Origin: Candidatus Anaerobutyricum avicola
GTDB lineage: Bacteria > Bacillota > Clostridia > Lachnospirales > Lachnospiraceae
Length of the DNA: 57,363 nucleotides
Direction: 5' to 3'
Assembly: GCA_019113845.1 (NCBI GenBank)
Contig: DXGQ01000008.1
Location: 1-57,363 of the forward strand
Shown piece after piece: positions 35,525 to 44,972 of the stretch. The notes beneath the pieces were generated by a model. It made no database searches. It was not told where the DNA came from and saw nothing but the letters and a program-made list of their open reading frames with translations. Every line of letters starts with the position of its first letter. Position 1 is the first letter of the stretch. The translations under genes and the position numbers were made by a program.

Positions 35525-35553
35525 ATTGTAATGATATCAGTACTCTTTGTCAA
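35525..35553 (-). promoter_or_regulatory. promoter of degV
   Basis: Minus strand: perfect TTGACA (35548-35553) and TACAAT (35525-35530), 17 bp apart, about 140 bases before the gene. It overlaps the end of the downstream-facing neighbour's non-coding tail only; the leader shows no known riboswitch. Confidence 0.75.
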
Positions 35554-35564
35554 TTGAGAAGGCG

Positions 35565-36227
35565 TCAGTAGATCAGTATCTTCGGATTTGCCGCCGGCGT
35601 CAGCTTTCTCAGCACACGCCGCATCTCTTTTTTCGGGATCGCGATACAGCCCGCTGTCGCCCTGCCGGCAGAACAGTGAAGAAAAATGGCGCTTCCTCTG
35701 CCCGCCTTTCCCTTTTTATTATACCCGATCGACACCGCATAATCATACACACCGCGATATTCTGTCAGATGTTCTCCGCCGCAGCGATGTCCCGTCTCAT
35801 CCCGGCGAATCAGACGATTATAGTACGGACTGCCGGAATCACTGCACCAGTAATGCTGACTGTTTACCTTCACATAAGGCATGGCCGTCCCGGGATTTCT
35901 CAGAATACCGAATCCCTGCTCCAGCGCATACAGTCCCGTCGGCGTCTTCTGGTCGCCCTCCCGTTTTTTTCCGATACCGCGCCTTCCAAGCCACGCGTCA
36001 CACGCCAGCTTTTTCTTCCATTTTCCCTTTGCATTTTTTATGTAGAACTGAAAACGTCCCCGGCTTCCTCCCCGGTTTCTGACCACCGCCAGCTGTGAGA
36101 CATTTTCCGGCACCGTATACTCCGCCGGAATCTTTAACGCCTGTGTCTGCATCGGATACCCCCCTGCTCCCATACAGAGAATCCCCAGTACGAGCAAAAT
36201 CTTTCTTCTTATCCTATTTCTATGCAA
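35565..36227 (-). CDS. secreted YkuD-family L,D-transpeptidase, TTG start
   Basis: 220 residues from TTG at 36227. That start is chosen because GGAGG lies 8 bases before it and the resulting N-terminus (basic HRNRIRRK, then a hydrophobic core, then TQA) is a good signal peptide; the longer ATG reading has neither. The YkuD domain carries the catalytic region SAIFLHCSAGRATAGCIAI, the T-x-G-C variant common in one YkuD branch. Probably crosslinks or trims peptidoglycan. It is a single gene divergent from pyk. Confidence 0.85.
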   Translation of the reverse strand: MHRNRIRRKILLVLGILCMGAGGYPMQTQALKIPAEYTVPENVSQLAVVRNRGGSRGRFQFYIKNAKGKWKKKLACDAWLGRRGIGKKREGDQKTPTGLYALEQGFGILRNPGTAMPYVKVNSQHYWCSDSGSPYYNRLIRRDETGHRCGGEHLTEYRGVYDYAVSIGYNKKGKAGRGSAIFLHCSAGRATAGCIAIPKKEMRRVLRKLTPAANPKILIY

Positions 36228-36347
36228 AATGTCATCCTCCGTTCTTTCCGTCCACTTCTTAGTTTGAAAATAAAGATATCTACCCATCAGTTATTTTTCA
36301 GTATATCATAAATTTTGCCGTTTGCAGAAAATTTACAACTTTTTTCA

Positions 36348-36375
36348 TTGACAATTTTCTGAATTGATTTACAAT
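36348..36375 (+). promoter_or_regulatory. promoter of pyk
   Basis: Perfect TTGACA (36348-36353) and TACAAT (36370-36375) with a 16-bp spacer, 45 bases before the start codon; AACAAGGAG is the ribosome binding site. Confidence 0.75.
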
Positions 36376-36420
36376 GGAAGAGAACGGAAAACTAGCCATT
36401 TAACAAGGAGTAATTACACT

Positions 36421-37839
36421 ATGAGAAAGACAAAGATTATTTGTACGCTTGGACCTGCCACAGACAATGACGATGTCCTGGAACAGCTGATCATCGAGGG
36501 CATGGATGTGGCCCGATTTAACTTTTCTCACAATTCCTGCGAGGAACAGAAAGAACGGATGGACAAGGTGAAGGCTCTTCGTGCCAAACATCACCGTCCG
36601 GTTGCCTGTCTTCTGGACACAAAGGGACCGGAGATCCGTATCAAGACTTTCAAGAACGGAAGCATCCATCTGGAAAGAGGACAGGACTTCTGCCTGACGA
36701 CAAGAGATGTGGAAGGAACCGAAGAGATCGTAAGCGTTACCTACGAAGATTTCATCAAGGATATTTCCGTGGGTTCCAGTATTCTGATCGACGACGGTCT
36801 CATTGAGCTCGAGGTTGTGTCCATCGAGGGGGAAGATGCACACTGCCAGGTTGTCAATGGCGGCACCATCTCCAACCGGAAAGGTGTGAACCTGCCGGGC
36901 GTAAAGATTTCCATGCCATACCTGAGTGACAAAGACCGTGCGGACATCCTGTTCGGTATTCAGGAGGATGTGGACTTTATCGCGGCTTCCTTCACGAGAA
37001 ATGCCGGTGATATCCGCCAGATCCGCCAGCTTCTGAAAGAGAACGGCGGCGAGGATATCCATATCATCGCAAAGGTTGAGAACGCAGAAGGTATCGAGAA
37101 CATCGATGAAATCATCGAGGCTTCCGACGGCGTTATGGTTGCCCGTGGCGACATGGGCGTGGAGATTCCGGAAGAGGAAGTTCCGATCCTCCAGAAGATG
37201 ATCATTCACAAAGTCTGCGCTGCCGGTAAGGTCGTTATCACAGCGACACAGATGCTGGATTCCATGATCAAGAATCCTCGTCCGACCAGAGCAGAGACCA
37301 CAGACGTTGCCAACGCGATCTTCGACGGCACAAGCGCTATCATGCTCTCCGGCGAGACAGCAGCCGGCGCTTACCCGGTAGAAGCTTTAAAGACCATGTC
37401 AAAGATTGCCATGCGCGCAGAGAAAGCCATCAACTACCAGAAGCGGTTCAACACCCAGTCCTTACCGGAGAATCCGGGCGTTACCGATGCGATCTGCCAC
37501 GCAACCTGCAGCACTGCTTACGACCTGAACGCAAAGGCCATCATCACCGTTACCAAGTCTGGTTTCTCCGCAAGGATGATCTCCAGATACCGTCCGGCCT
37601 GCGATATCATCGGCTGTGCCATCGAAGACAAGGTATGCCGCCAGTTAAATCTTTCCTGGGGCGTTCGTCCGATTCTTCTGAAAGAGGAATGGGAAGTATT
37701 CGTACTCTTCGACCGTGCCATCTCCGCAGCTAAGAAGAAAGGCTATCTGAAAGATGGCGACGTGACCGTCATCACTTCCGGTGTTCCGATCGGACGTTCC
37801 GGAACCACAAACATGATGAAGGTTCAGGTTGTGGACTAA
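36421..37839 (+). CDS. pyk: pyruvate kinase
   Basis: Final ATP-forming step of glycolysis (PEP + ADP to pyruvate + ATP). 472 residues from the ATG at 36421, picked over an upstream in-frame ATG because AAGGAG precedes it. The start RKTKIICTLGPAT, the active-site helix IIAKVENAEGIENI with the catalytic Lys, and VARGDMGVEIP and TRAETTDVANAI are typical. It is the short form, without the C-terminal PEP-utilising domain of many Bacilli. Strong codon bias and promoter fit high expression. Its stop codon overlaps the converging HD-domain gene. Confidence 0.98.
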   Translation: MRKTKIICTLGPATDNDDVLEQLIIEGMDVARFNFSHNSCEEQKERMDKVKALRAKHHRPVACLLDTKGPEIRIKTFKNGSIHLERGQDFCLTTRDVEGTEEIVSVTYEDFIKDISVGSSILIDDGLIELEVVSIEGEDAHCQVVNGGTISNRKGVNLPGVKISMPYLSDKDRADILFGIQEDVDFIAASFTRNAGDIRQIRQLLKENGGEDIHIIAKVENAEGIENIDEIIEASDGVMVARGDMGVEIPEEEVPILQKMIIHKVCAAGKVVITATQMLDSMIKNPRPTRAETTDVANAIFDGTSAIMLSGETAAGAYPVEALKTMSKIAMRAEKAINYQKRFNTQSLPENPGVTDAICHATCSTAYDLNAKAIITVTKSGFSARMISRYRPACDIIGCAIEDKVCRQLNLSWGVRPILLKEEWEVFVLFDRAISAAKKKGYLKDGDVTVITSGVPIGRSGTTNMMKVQVVD

Positions 37840-38303
37840 ACATCCATGCCAAATTCTTTACAGAGCGCTGCAAAGCGCTCTTTTTCTTTATCCTTCACCG
37901 CTTTTGAGAGATCATTCATGCAGTGATGGATCACATCGGCGTCCTTTAGCACCTCATCCATCGGACCATCCACCACCAGTTTATCATCATGATGATAAAT
38001 GGCAGAGCAGATTACGTCCGTCTCCTCGCTGCTTGTAAGCCCAAGCTCCGTGAGAATCTCCCGGGCAAGCTCCGCTCCCTTATGGGCATGATCCTCATAG
38101 GAGCCGGTCTTATATGCATGCATATCGTGAAGCATCGCCGCCATGGAAGCAAGCTCCGGGTCCTCTCCCCGTTTCTTCGCGATCATCGTCGCCGCCAGCG
38201 ACACTCCGTACAGATGCGCCACAGCGCTGACCATCTTCTCCTTGTTCTCCATCCGCAGAAGTTCCGCGTCCACATACTTTCTCAGTTCTTTTAAACGACT
38301 CAT
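37836..38303 (-). CDS. HD-domain phosphohydrolase-like protein
   Basis: 155 residues. The metal-binding HD pattern can be followed: His in VAHLYGVSLAA, His-Asp in MLHDMHAYK, further His in SAIYHHDDK and Asp in LKDADVIHH. These single-domain proteins often act on nucleotides or cofactors. The TAG stop overlaps the TAA stop of pyk on the other strand by three bases (37836-37839), so the two genes share their ends. Substrate unknown. Confidence 0.85.
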   Translation of the reverse strand: MSRLKELRKYVDAELLRMENKEKMVSAVAHLYGVSLAATMIAKKRGEDPELASMAAMLHDMHAYKTGSYEDHAHKGAELAREILTELGLTSSEETDVICSAIYHHDDKLVVDGPMDEVLKDADVIHHCMNDLSKAVKDKEKERFAALCKEFGMDV

Positions 38304-38382
38304 ATCTCTTCTCCTTTCTCCTGTACATGTGCCATTTATCTTTTCACAACCATGCTAAGCTTTGCATGGTCATTGGAATGAT

Positions 38383-39183
38383 CTACCCGTTTTTGCGCCA
38401 CGCGCGGTCAAGGATCTCCCTGGCCTCCCGGATCACATCGCCATCTGTCCGGTAAATCTCAAACTCACTGATTCCCGGAAGCCCCATATTCACCCTCGGA
38501 TTCCGCCAGGTCATCGCACTGTCCAGCACCTTTTTCCCCGACATATGAAAATGTCTCGCCGGCATCTGTGCCAGAAACTGCCGGATCACCTCCGGCGTCA
38601 CCCCGGCGCCAATGAGGATATCCATCCCTTCCGGCGCTTTCTCCATCAGACGCCTCAGCATGTCCCGTCCGGCCAGACAATCCGCTTCCTGCCCCGAAGT
38701 GAGAATCGTATCCACCCCCAGATAAGCCGCCTGTTCCATCACCTCAAAAGGATCCCGGCACACATCAAACGCACGGTGAAGAGTGATACGGCAATCTCCC
38801 GCCGCCGCGATCATCTCCCGCATCTGCTCCCTATGCAGGCTGCCGTCCGAATGCAGACTGCCGATCACGATCCCGTGAGAGCCCTCCCTGGCAAATGTCT
38901 CAATCTCCCGGCACATGATCGCCACCTCATGACCCGTATAGTGAAAATCCCCAAACCGCGGCCGGATCAGCACATTCATATCAATGTCCGACTCCGCTCG
39001 GATCTCTCTGAAAAGCTCCACTCCCGGAGTCGTCCCCCCCCCGATGACCAGATTCGCACACAGCTCCAGCCTCGTCGCTCCGGCATCTGCCGCCGCCAGC
39101 GCAGACTCCGTGCTGTCCACACAAACCTCCAGTGTATAAGCATCCCTGCCTATCTCTTTCTTCTTATTCCTGTACGATTCCAT
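38383..39183 (-). CDS. cutC: CutC family protein
   Basis: 266-residue TIM-barrel protein of the CutC family. TLEVCVDSTESALAAADAGA, RLELCANLVIGGGTTPG, and the C-terminal ILIGAGVTPEVIRQFL and FHMSGKKVLDS match. It was described in E. coli as copper homeostasis, but the function in Bacillota is not settled. It follows the YibE/F terminator on the same strand. Confidence 0.92.
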   Translation of the reverse strand: MESYRNKKKEIGRDAYTLEVCVDSTESALAAADAGATRLELCANLVIGGGTTPGVELFREIRAESDIDMNVLIRPRFGDFHYTGHEVAIMCREIETFAREGSHGIVIGSLHSDGSLHREQMREMIAAAGDCRITLHRAFDVCRDPFEVMEQAAYLGVDTILTSGQEADCLAGRDMLRRLMEKAPEGMDILIGAGVTPEVIRQFLAQMPARHFHMSGKKVLDSAMTWRNPRVNMGLPGISEFEIYRTDGDVIREAREILDRAWRKNG

Positions 39184-39270
39184 CTTATACAGAACCCTTT
39201 CTCTTCATTTTTTCTGCACAAAAGCAAACCTATACGATGATTGTAATACATTTTCACATTCGGTACAACC

Positions 39271-39320
39271 AAAAAAATTCCTGAGAACGTTACGGATACA
39301 CAATGTTCTCAGGAGTTTTT
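39271..39320 (-). terminator. terminator after the YibE/F gene (bidirectional)
   Basis: CCTGAGAAC (39280-39288) and GTTCTCAGG (39305-39313) pair perfectly, followed on the minus strand by AATTTTTTT; on the plus strand AGTTTTT follows. Confidence 0.85.
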
Positions 39321-39371
39321 GTGATGTGAAATGAAATATTTAAAAACAGGTTATCCTGATTAAACAGCTTT

Positions 39372-40571
39372 CTAATTTTCCGAAACCGCTATGCCTGCCG
39401 GTTTCTTCTCTTCCTGTTCCGGCTGTCCTGCCGCTTCTTTCTCTGCCTTCGGCTTCCGGTAGATCAGCTCCACAGCTACCAGCGCAGTGATCGGGACCGC
39501 AAGAACGATACCTAGACTGCCGGCAAGGCTCTGCATGATTTCAACACCAATATTGGTGGAGTTAATAAGATAATTGTAACTGAAATCATAGGCAAAGTTT
39601 GTGACCAAGGTCGAGAGAGCTGTTCCCACATAGGCAAGGATCAGGGTATCCACCATAGTACCCATCATATCGCGTCCCACATGGATACCGGAGATAAATA
39701 ATTTTCTCTTTCCCAGATTGGGATTATTGATATGAATCTCCTGTATGGCAGAAGCCACGGATACGCCTACATCGGTTACTGCCCCAAGGGCGGAAATAAT
39801 AATACCGGAAAAGAGTAATTCCCCTATATGAATCGGCGTTCTCTGTGCGAGGAAGTTTAACGTCTCTATATCAGACACATTATATCCGGTAATTCCCGCA
39901 AAATGCCCGAATACCAGAGCAGCCACAGCAGAAGCAATCACACCAAAAACAGTTCCAATGGTCGCCGCCACTGTCTTCGTCGAGAAACCACCGATCATGG
40001 ACATGGAAAATACGGTAGCTATAGCACAGATAATGACAGACATGAAAATAGGCGAATATCCTCTGTAAATTAACGGGAAGAGAATAAAAAATATCGTAAT
40101 TCCGGTAAATGCCAGACTTAAGATGGATTTAAACCCTTTCCATCCTCCGATCAGGCATACACAAAGGATAAAGAAAATGGCAAAGCCATACACGGCAGCT
40201 GTTCTGTCCTGGCTGTACACTGTCACAACCTGCGTATCCCCTGAGACGCTGACCATGGCGATCACATCCATCCCCTCCACGCAGTTTGCGCCAAACAGGT
40301 TCCCGTTGGGGCTGATGGCTTCCACCTCCTGTCCCTTTAGCGGTCCGCTTTTCATTTCCAGAATTATTTCCTGATTTCCGTAACGATTCCCGTCTTCCTG
40401 CAGGTTATCGTGCGTGATTTCCACCACGGTCGCTTTATCAAAGGTCTGCCCCTCGGTGGAGATCAATTCTGCCTTATCAATATTGTTGCAGTATATTAAC
40501 ACAGCAATGTAGATAATCAACATAATAATTGCCGCTGTGATTTTTTTCCAATTCAATTTTATCCGGTTCAT
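39372..40571 (-). CDS. YibE/F family membrane protein
   Basis: 399 residues. One N-terminal segment (about 10-30), an extracytoplasmic domain (about 40-125, with QTFDKATVVEITHDN), then eight or so segments including GLxGCLIGGWKGFKS-type and FSTKTVAATIGTVFGV. It matches the YibE/F-like family of Bacillota, implicated in transport of unknown substrates. It ends with a Glu/Pro-rich tail (EKEAAGQPEQEEKKPAG). Confidence 0.88.
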   Translation of the reverse strand: MNRIKLNWKKITAAIIMLIIYIAVLIYCNNIDKAELISTEGQTFDKATVVEITHDNLQEDGNRYGNQEIILEMKSGPLKGQEVEAISPNGNLFGANCVEGMDVIAMVSVSGDTQVVTVYSQDRTAAVYGFAIFFILCVCLIGGWKGFKSILSLAFTGITIFFILFPLIYRGYSPIFMSVIICAIATVFSMSMIGGFSTKTVAATIGTVFGVIASAVAALVFGHFAGITGYNVSDIETLNFLAQRTPIHIGELLFSGIIISALGAVTDVGVSVASAIQEIHINNPNLGKRKLFISGIHVGRDMMGTMVDTLILAYVGTALSTLVTNFAYDFSYNYLINSTNIGVEIMQSLAGSLGIVLAVPITALVAVELIYRKPKAEKEAAGQPEQEEKKPAGIAVSEN

Positions 40572-40604
40572 ATATGCTCCATTCTAAGATATACACTATT
40601 TTAT

Positions 40605-40655
40605 TATTACAAAACAGACAGCCGGGACATCCCTCCATGGACGCCCCGGCTACCT
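40605..40655 (-). terminator. terminator after the phosphatase gene
   Basis: Minus strand: AGCCGGG and CCCGGCT (40620-40651) with a mid-loop stretch and GTCTGTTTTG after the stem. The T tract is short but the stem is strong. Confidence 0.6.
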
Positions 40656-40677
40656 TTATATTTTCAGGAGAAATCTC

Positions 40678-42642
40678 CTAGCGAACAGTAAGTTTCTTCA
40701 CTTTGCTGAATTTACCATATACGTTCTGTCCGTTTACATTCTGGTAAGCGCGTACTTTCACGTAGACCTTCTTGCCGACTTTCATCTTCTTGATGACTTT
40801 GGATGCCTTAGAAGCTTTGTTTACATTGACAGTCTTCACTTTCTTAGTAAAGCCCTTCTTGTAAGTGTACTGGATCTGATATCCGGTAACACCTTCCTGT
40901 GTATTCCATTTTACTTTGATCTTGTTGCCGGCCTTATTGCTGACTTTTACGCCTTTCACCTTGGCAGGTGCTGCTGCGACTGCTGCTGCCGGAGTCTGTG
41001 CATTGTTGTTAACTGTCGGCTGCTGTGTCTGCGGAGCCTGCTGATTCTGGTTCTGATCCTGACCGCCCTGATTCTGATCCTGGTTCTGACCACCCTGATC
41101 CTGATTGCCCTGATCTTCGCTGCCATCGGTTTTCTTAATCGTATAGGTAGAAGAACCTGCCACCGGCTCCTGTGTGGTTGCATCGTAGGTTGTCACAGAG
41201 AATGTATCGTCTGTTACGTTTACAACAGAGTAAGTAGGCGTCCAGGTCTGGCTTCTCTCTGCAATATAATCCTGTCTTACACCAATCAGCTCATAGAACT
41301 TGGAACCTGTTGCGGAGTTTGCTTCATAATATACTGTTCCTTCCGGATTAGTGATTGTACCGCCTTTGACATCGCTTTTAATTTCATAGCATTCATTTTC
41401 TGCTACAAAATTCTCCTCATCTTCATCCCCTTTTGTAAACTCTGCATGTTTTTCTCCATCACTGGTCAGCTGATAGGTTCTGGAATATGTATGGTCATGT
41501 CCCTGCAGAACCACATCGATATCGTATTCATCAAACATCGGTGTAAGCTGCGTACGGAGAACCATACCGTCAGAATCGGAATGATCATAGCCAGAACCAT
41601 AGATGTCATGATGGAAAGTTACAACACGCCATTTGGCATCCTGATTCTCCTCAATGGCTTTCTTAATTGTGTTTTCATGATCGGCACAGTTATAATTATT
41701 GGTATCAATAAAGATAAATAATGTATTGCCATATGTATAATAATAATCTGTACCGGCGTATGAAGCATTAGGATTTTCTGCATCTGTCATTGTATTCGGA
41801 TTATTGAAATGATAAGAATACTGGGCAGAACCAGAATCATGGTTACCAATGGTTGTAGCTACCGGAAGATATGCCAAAACTTCCGCGCTGAGATAACCGG
41901 CATACTGTGCTTCATTATGATTCGTATTAACCTGATCTCCTGCTGACACCATAAAACTTACATCCGGATGATTCTTTACTGCGTCTTTTAAAACCTGATT
42001 CCAGTTATAACTGTCATTTCTGGCAGCCAGCTCCTGCTCATCATTCTCTCCTAAAGCCTGATCATTTTCCATTGCGGTCTGACCCTTGGATGCTCCAATC
42101 TGTGGATCACCTACATACAGGAAAGAGAATTTATCTGTGTCTTTCGTGGATATTTTCTGCTGTCCCTGCCATTCTCCATCCCGATAAACCTCATAAAAGT
42201 AATCCGTATTTGGCTCTAATCCAGTAATTGTCACCTTATTAGAATAATATCCTGTCAGATCATCTCTGTTTGGTGTACCACTTGCCGGCACTCCATTTGT
42301 TCCAGGAGTAATTTTTGTCTGTTTGCCTTCAAATTCTACAGGTTCATGATTCTTTCCATAAACCAATCTTACTTTTGGAGTTTCTTCCTCTTGACTATAC
42401 CAGGCAAAATTTAACTCTGTTTCATCTTTACCAGGTGTAATAGACACATTCTTCCAGTTCTCTTTAATGCTATCCCAATTTTCACAATATTTTTCCCACT
42501 TATTTACACTTGAAGCAGATGCATCATTCCAATGTTCTGTTGCTGCTTTTGTGCTGGTTGCCGGCATTGCCGCTGCGCCAAGTCCAAGACATAAAGATAA
42601 AGCTGCTACGCCTGCAAAGGCTCTAAACTGATTCTTTCTCAT
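40678..42642 (-). CDS. secreted purple-acid-type phosphatase / metallophosphoesterase with Fn3-like tail
   Basis: 654 residues from the ATG at 42642, chosen because AAAGG precedes it and a signal peptide follows directly (ends STKA); an upstream ATG at 42717 lacks a ribosome binding site. Domains in order: an N-terminal Fn3-like PAP domain, then the metal-binding blocks YVGDPQIGAS, VSAGDQVN, GNHD, TFHHDIYGSG and LQGHDHTYSRTY, a Gln/Asn/Gly-rich linker (repeats of DQNQGG), and a C-terminal Fn3-like domain with many lysines (VKGVKVSNKAG to LTVR). It probably scavenges phosphate from extracellular esters. No anchor motif is evident; the lysine-rich end may bind wall polymers. Confidence 0.92.
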   Translation of the reverse strand: MRKNQFRAFAGVAALSLCLGLGAAAMPATSTKAATEHWNDASASSVNKWEKYCENWDSIKENWKNVSITPGKDETELNFAWYSQEEETPKVRLVYGKNHEPVEFEGKQTKITPGTNGVPASGTPNRDDLTGYYSNKVTITGLEPNTDYFYEVYRDGEWQGQQKISTKDTDKFSFLYVGDPQIGASKGQTAMENDQALGENDEQELAARNDSYNWNQVLKDAVKNHPDVSFMVSAGDQVNTNHNEAQYAGYLSAEVLAYLPVATTIGNHDSGSAQYSYHFNNPNTMTDAENPNASYAGTDYYYTYGNTLFIFIDTNNYNCADHENTIKKAIEENQDAKWRVVTFHHDIYGSGYDHSDSDGMVLRTQLTPMFDEYDIDVVLQGHDHTYSRTYQLTSDGEKHAEFTKGDEDEENFVAENECYEIKSDVKGGTITNPEGTVYYEANSATGSKFYELIGVRQDYIAERSQTWTPTYSVVNVTDDTFSVTTYDATTQEPVAGSSTYTIKKTDGSEDQGNQDQGGQNQDQNQGGQDQNQNQQAPQTQQPTVNNNAQTPAAAVAAAPAKVKGVKVSNKAGNKIKVKWNTQEGVTGYQIQYTYKKGFTKKVKTVNVNKASKASKVIKKMKVGKKVYVKVRAYQNVNGQNVYGKFSKVKKLTVR

Positions 42643-42839
42643 AACCTTATTACCTTTCGCCCTTTCTAATCTTTCTTCATTACTTTTTTTACTTTTGTAG
42701 TTTTTCTTCACATGCATGTTGTCTATATTTTAAAAATGCATCGTAAAGGATTCTACCGTGGTCGCGTAAAAAAATTGTAAAAATTATTGGGCAAAGAACG
42801 GGGAAATGTAATGTTTTCTTTATAAAATGGTAATTTTTT

Positions 42840-42873
42840 AGCCCCGCTTTTATTTTTTTATAAAAGCGAGGCT
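42840..42873. other. hairpin between the GH10-like and phosphatase genes
   Basis: AGCCCCGCTTTTAT and ATAAAAGCGAGGCT form a 14-bp stem (one bulge/mismatch) around a T-rich loop. After the stem the minus strand reads AAAAAATT, not a T tract, so termination is uncertain. Confidence 0.45.
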
Positions 42874-42892
42874 ATGTCTGACTATTTAGATA

Positions 42893-44101
42893 TTAATATG
42901 TTTTTTTCAGATATTTTGCCAGTTTCTTGCAGGCTGCTTTGTCGAGATCAGCATAATCGAAGACGATGATGCCGTCTGCGTCTGTCTTGTTGACGTATTT
43001 TGCCATCTTGCGGAGCAAAGTCTTTCCTTTCAGCTCTTTGCGCTCAGCTTTTGTGGTGCCGTTGGATGGCTGCGCCATTTTGTAAGCCGGGATGCCAATA
43101 TACAGCTTGACCTTGCTCTGGTCCACCATGTCTATCCAGCGATCTGTCATCTCGGCAAACGGCGCTGTACTGTGATGGAATCCCCAGTAGATCTGCGGCG
43201 CGATGTAATCGACAAAGTTTGTAGAATTTGTCCATTTTTTGATGTTGACGTAATAGGAATATTTGCTGTTCAGTCTGTCAATGTTGCCGGCAGGGCTCAC
43301 GCCGAACACAACCTCGGAATCAATGGCGTCCACGGCCTGTTTGATTCCTTTTACCAGCTTATTGACCTGTTTTCTGCGGTATTTCTTGATGGACATGCCG
43401 TTCTGTTTTTCCACAGAGGCGTTATACTCCTGCGCGTCGAAGGTCTCATCGTAGTTGCTGGATGAGAAGCTTGGATAGAAGTAGTCATCCATATGTATAC
43501 CGTCCACATCATAGTTTCGCACGATTTCTTCCACACCGTCAATGATCAGCTCCCGGACTTCCGGTTTGGACGGATTGTAATAAAGCTGTCCATTGTAGGA
43601 AAGTACATTTCTTCGGTCGGACGCGTCAGACGACTCATGCCATTTTCTCGCCGGGTTGTCTGCCGACAGCCTGGAATAATCTGTGCTGAAAGCCACCCGG
43701 TACGGATTGATCCATGCCTCGATGGCCAGTCCCTGACTGTGCGCTTCCGTCACCATGATGGAAAGCGGGTCGTAAGAAAGATCTCTCCCCTGCTTCCCGG
43801 AAATGTACGAAGATGTCGGGAATATATCAGAATCATAAATCGCGTCGCCAGTCGGGCGTACCTGAACGATGATGCGGTTCATACCGCGGGTCTTACATTT
43901 GCTTACCACTTTTCTGAAAAATGCGGTGAACTCCGCGGCGTTATTGCCGTCAGCGGAATCCAGATAATCTTCATAATCATAATAGGAAAACCATACTGCT
44001 CTGTAATCATCGGCGGATGCGGCTGCTTCCGATCTTACCGGAGTCAGGATGCCGCAGACCATGAGCACTGCCAGCAGTACGGCTGTCAGTTGTTTCTTCA
44101 T
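42893..44101 (-). CDS. secreted glycoside hydrolase family 10-like (GHL10)
   Basis: 402 residues with a signal peptide (ends SEA or EAA near 27). The hallmark segments AVWFSYYDYEDYL, IIVQVRPTGDAIYDS, AIEAWINPYRV, VDGIHMDDYFYP and VFGVSPAGNID match the GHL10 (YddW-like) family of TIM-barrel glycosidase-like proteins. The acid pair expected at the strand ends is visible in HMDDYF. Substrate is probably a wall or dietary glycan. It is a single gene after the TraX gene. Confidence 0.88.
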   Translation of the reverse strand: MKKQLTAVLLAVLMVCGILTPVRSEAAASADDYRAVWFSYYDYEDYLDSADGNNAAEFTAFFRKVVSKCKTRGMNRIIVQVRPTGDAIYDSDIFPTSSYISGKQGRDLSYDPLSIMVTEAHSQGLAIEAWINPYRVAFSTDYSRLSADNPARKWHESSDASDRRNVLSYNGQLYYNPSKPEVRELIIDGVEEIVRNYDVDGIHMDDYFYPSFSSSNYDETFDAQEYNASVEKQNGMSIKKYRRKQVNKLVKGIKQAVDAIDSEVVFGVSPAGNIDRLNSKYSYYVNIKKWTNSTNFVDYIAPQIYWGFHHSTAPFAEMTDRWIDMVDQSKVKLYIGIPAYKMAQPSNGTTKAERKELKGKTLLRKMAKYVNKTDADGIIVFDYADLDKAACKKLAKYLKKTY

Positions 44102-44180
44102 TTGTCTCCTCCTTCATCAAGTGCTGTATTTTCCGACATCACTGCCTATCATACATAAACTTTATGTGAGAAAAATGTTT

Positions 44181-44909
44181 TTACAGGGTGAAACGCAGCA
44201 CGCCGAGCAAAAGCAGATGCAGGGGATAAAAAAGGTAGAAAAACCACTGGAAGACTTTTCTGCCCTTTTGCGCCCGTTTTCCGTTATACAGATACAGGAT
44301 ACAGTACGCGGAAAGTCCCACACCGGCAGCCGCTCCCAGCGCATAACACAAAAGCCCGACAGGTGTGTATCTGCCCAGGCCGGACAGCAGCGTAAAGAAT
44401 CCGAACATGCCCACTGCCCAGGCATAGGCGCTTCGTTTTCTCTCCTCTGAACCGTCCGCCCAGACAAAAAGCCAGGTAAATACCGCCGCAAAGAGCGCCC
44501 AGTCACAGAAAACCGTGCAAATGGTCAGAAGCAGTGCGACACATCTGCCAAGCGACGGATTGGGAATCTGGCGCAGCGCGCAGATAAGCAGGAAACAGAA
44601 AAACAAGGTGAACATCATATTCAAATTGGAATCCTGCAATCTGCCTCCCTCTGCCATGGCAAGGCTGAAAGGGATCTGCGACAACAGGGCAAACAGCAGA
44701 AGCCGGAGCGCATATCTTTTTCTGGAATGAGTATAGCGCCATCCTTCCACGAGGAAATAGCACATGGTGATGGCGGTAAAATATCCGATATCCACAAACA
44801 GTTCATAAAGAAAGGTTCCCGGCTCCATAAAGACAGTGGCAATGTGATTTAAGAGCATGGTCCCCATGGCAATGAGCTTGATCTCATCCCGGTTCAGTCC
44901 CCGGCTCAT
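44181..44909 (-). CDS. TraX family membrane protein
   Basis: 242 residues from the ATG at 44909, chosen because GGGAGG precedes it by 8 bases; an upstream TTG reading is less likely. About eight membrane segments; IKLIAMGTMLLNHIATVF is the family start, and FLVEGWRYTHSRKRYALRLL is conserved. In F plasmids TraX acetylates pilin; chromosomal homologues are acyltransferase-like with unknown targets. Follows the acidic hypothetical gene by 63 bases. Confidence 0.85.
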   Translation of the reverse strand: MSRGLNRDEIKLIAMGTMLLNHIATVFMEPGTFLYELFVDIGYFTAITMCYFLVEGWRYTHSRKRYALRLLLFALLSQIPFSLAMAEGGRLQDSNLNMMFTLFFCFLLICALRQIPNPSLGRCVALLLTICTVFCDWALFAAVFTWLFVWADGSEERKRSAYAWAVGMFGFFTLLSGLGRYTPVGLLCYALGAAAGVGLSAYCILYLYNGKRAQKGRKVFQWFFYLFYPLHLLLLGVLRFTL

Positions 44910-44972
44910 CTGTGACGCCTCCCTTCCCGACAAAGAAAATGTACCAAAGATGCGGCAGATCTTCCCATATCT

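Noticed and set aside
38362-39240. Plus-strand open frame of 292 codons
   Set aside because: Antisense shadow of cutC, full of Arg, Pro and His.
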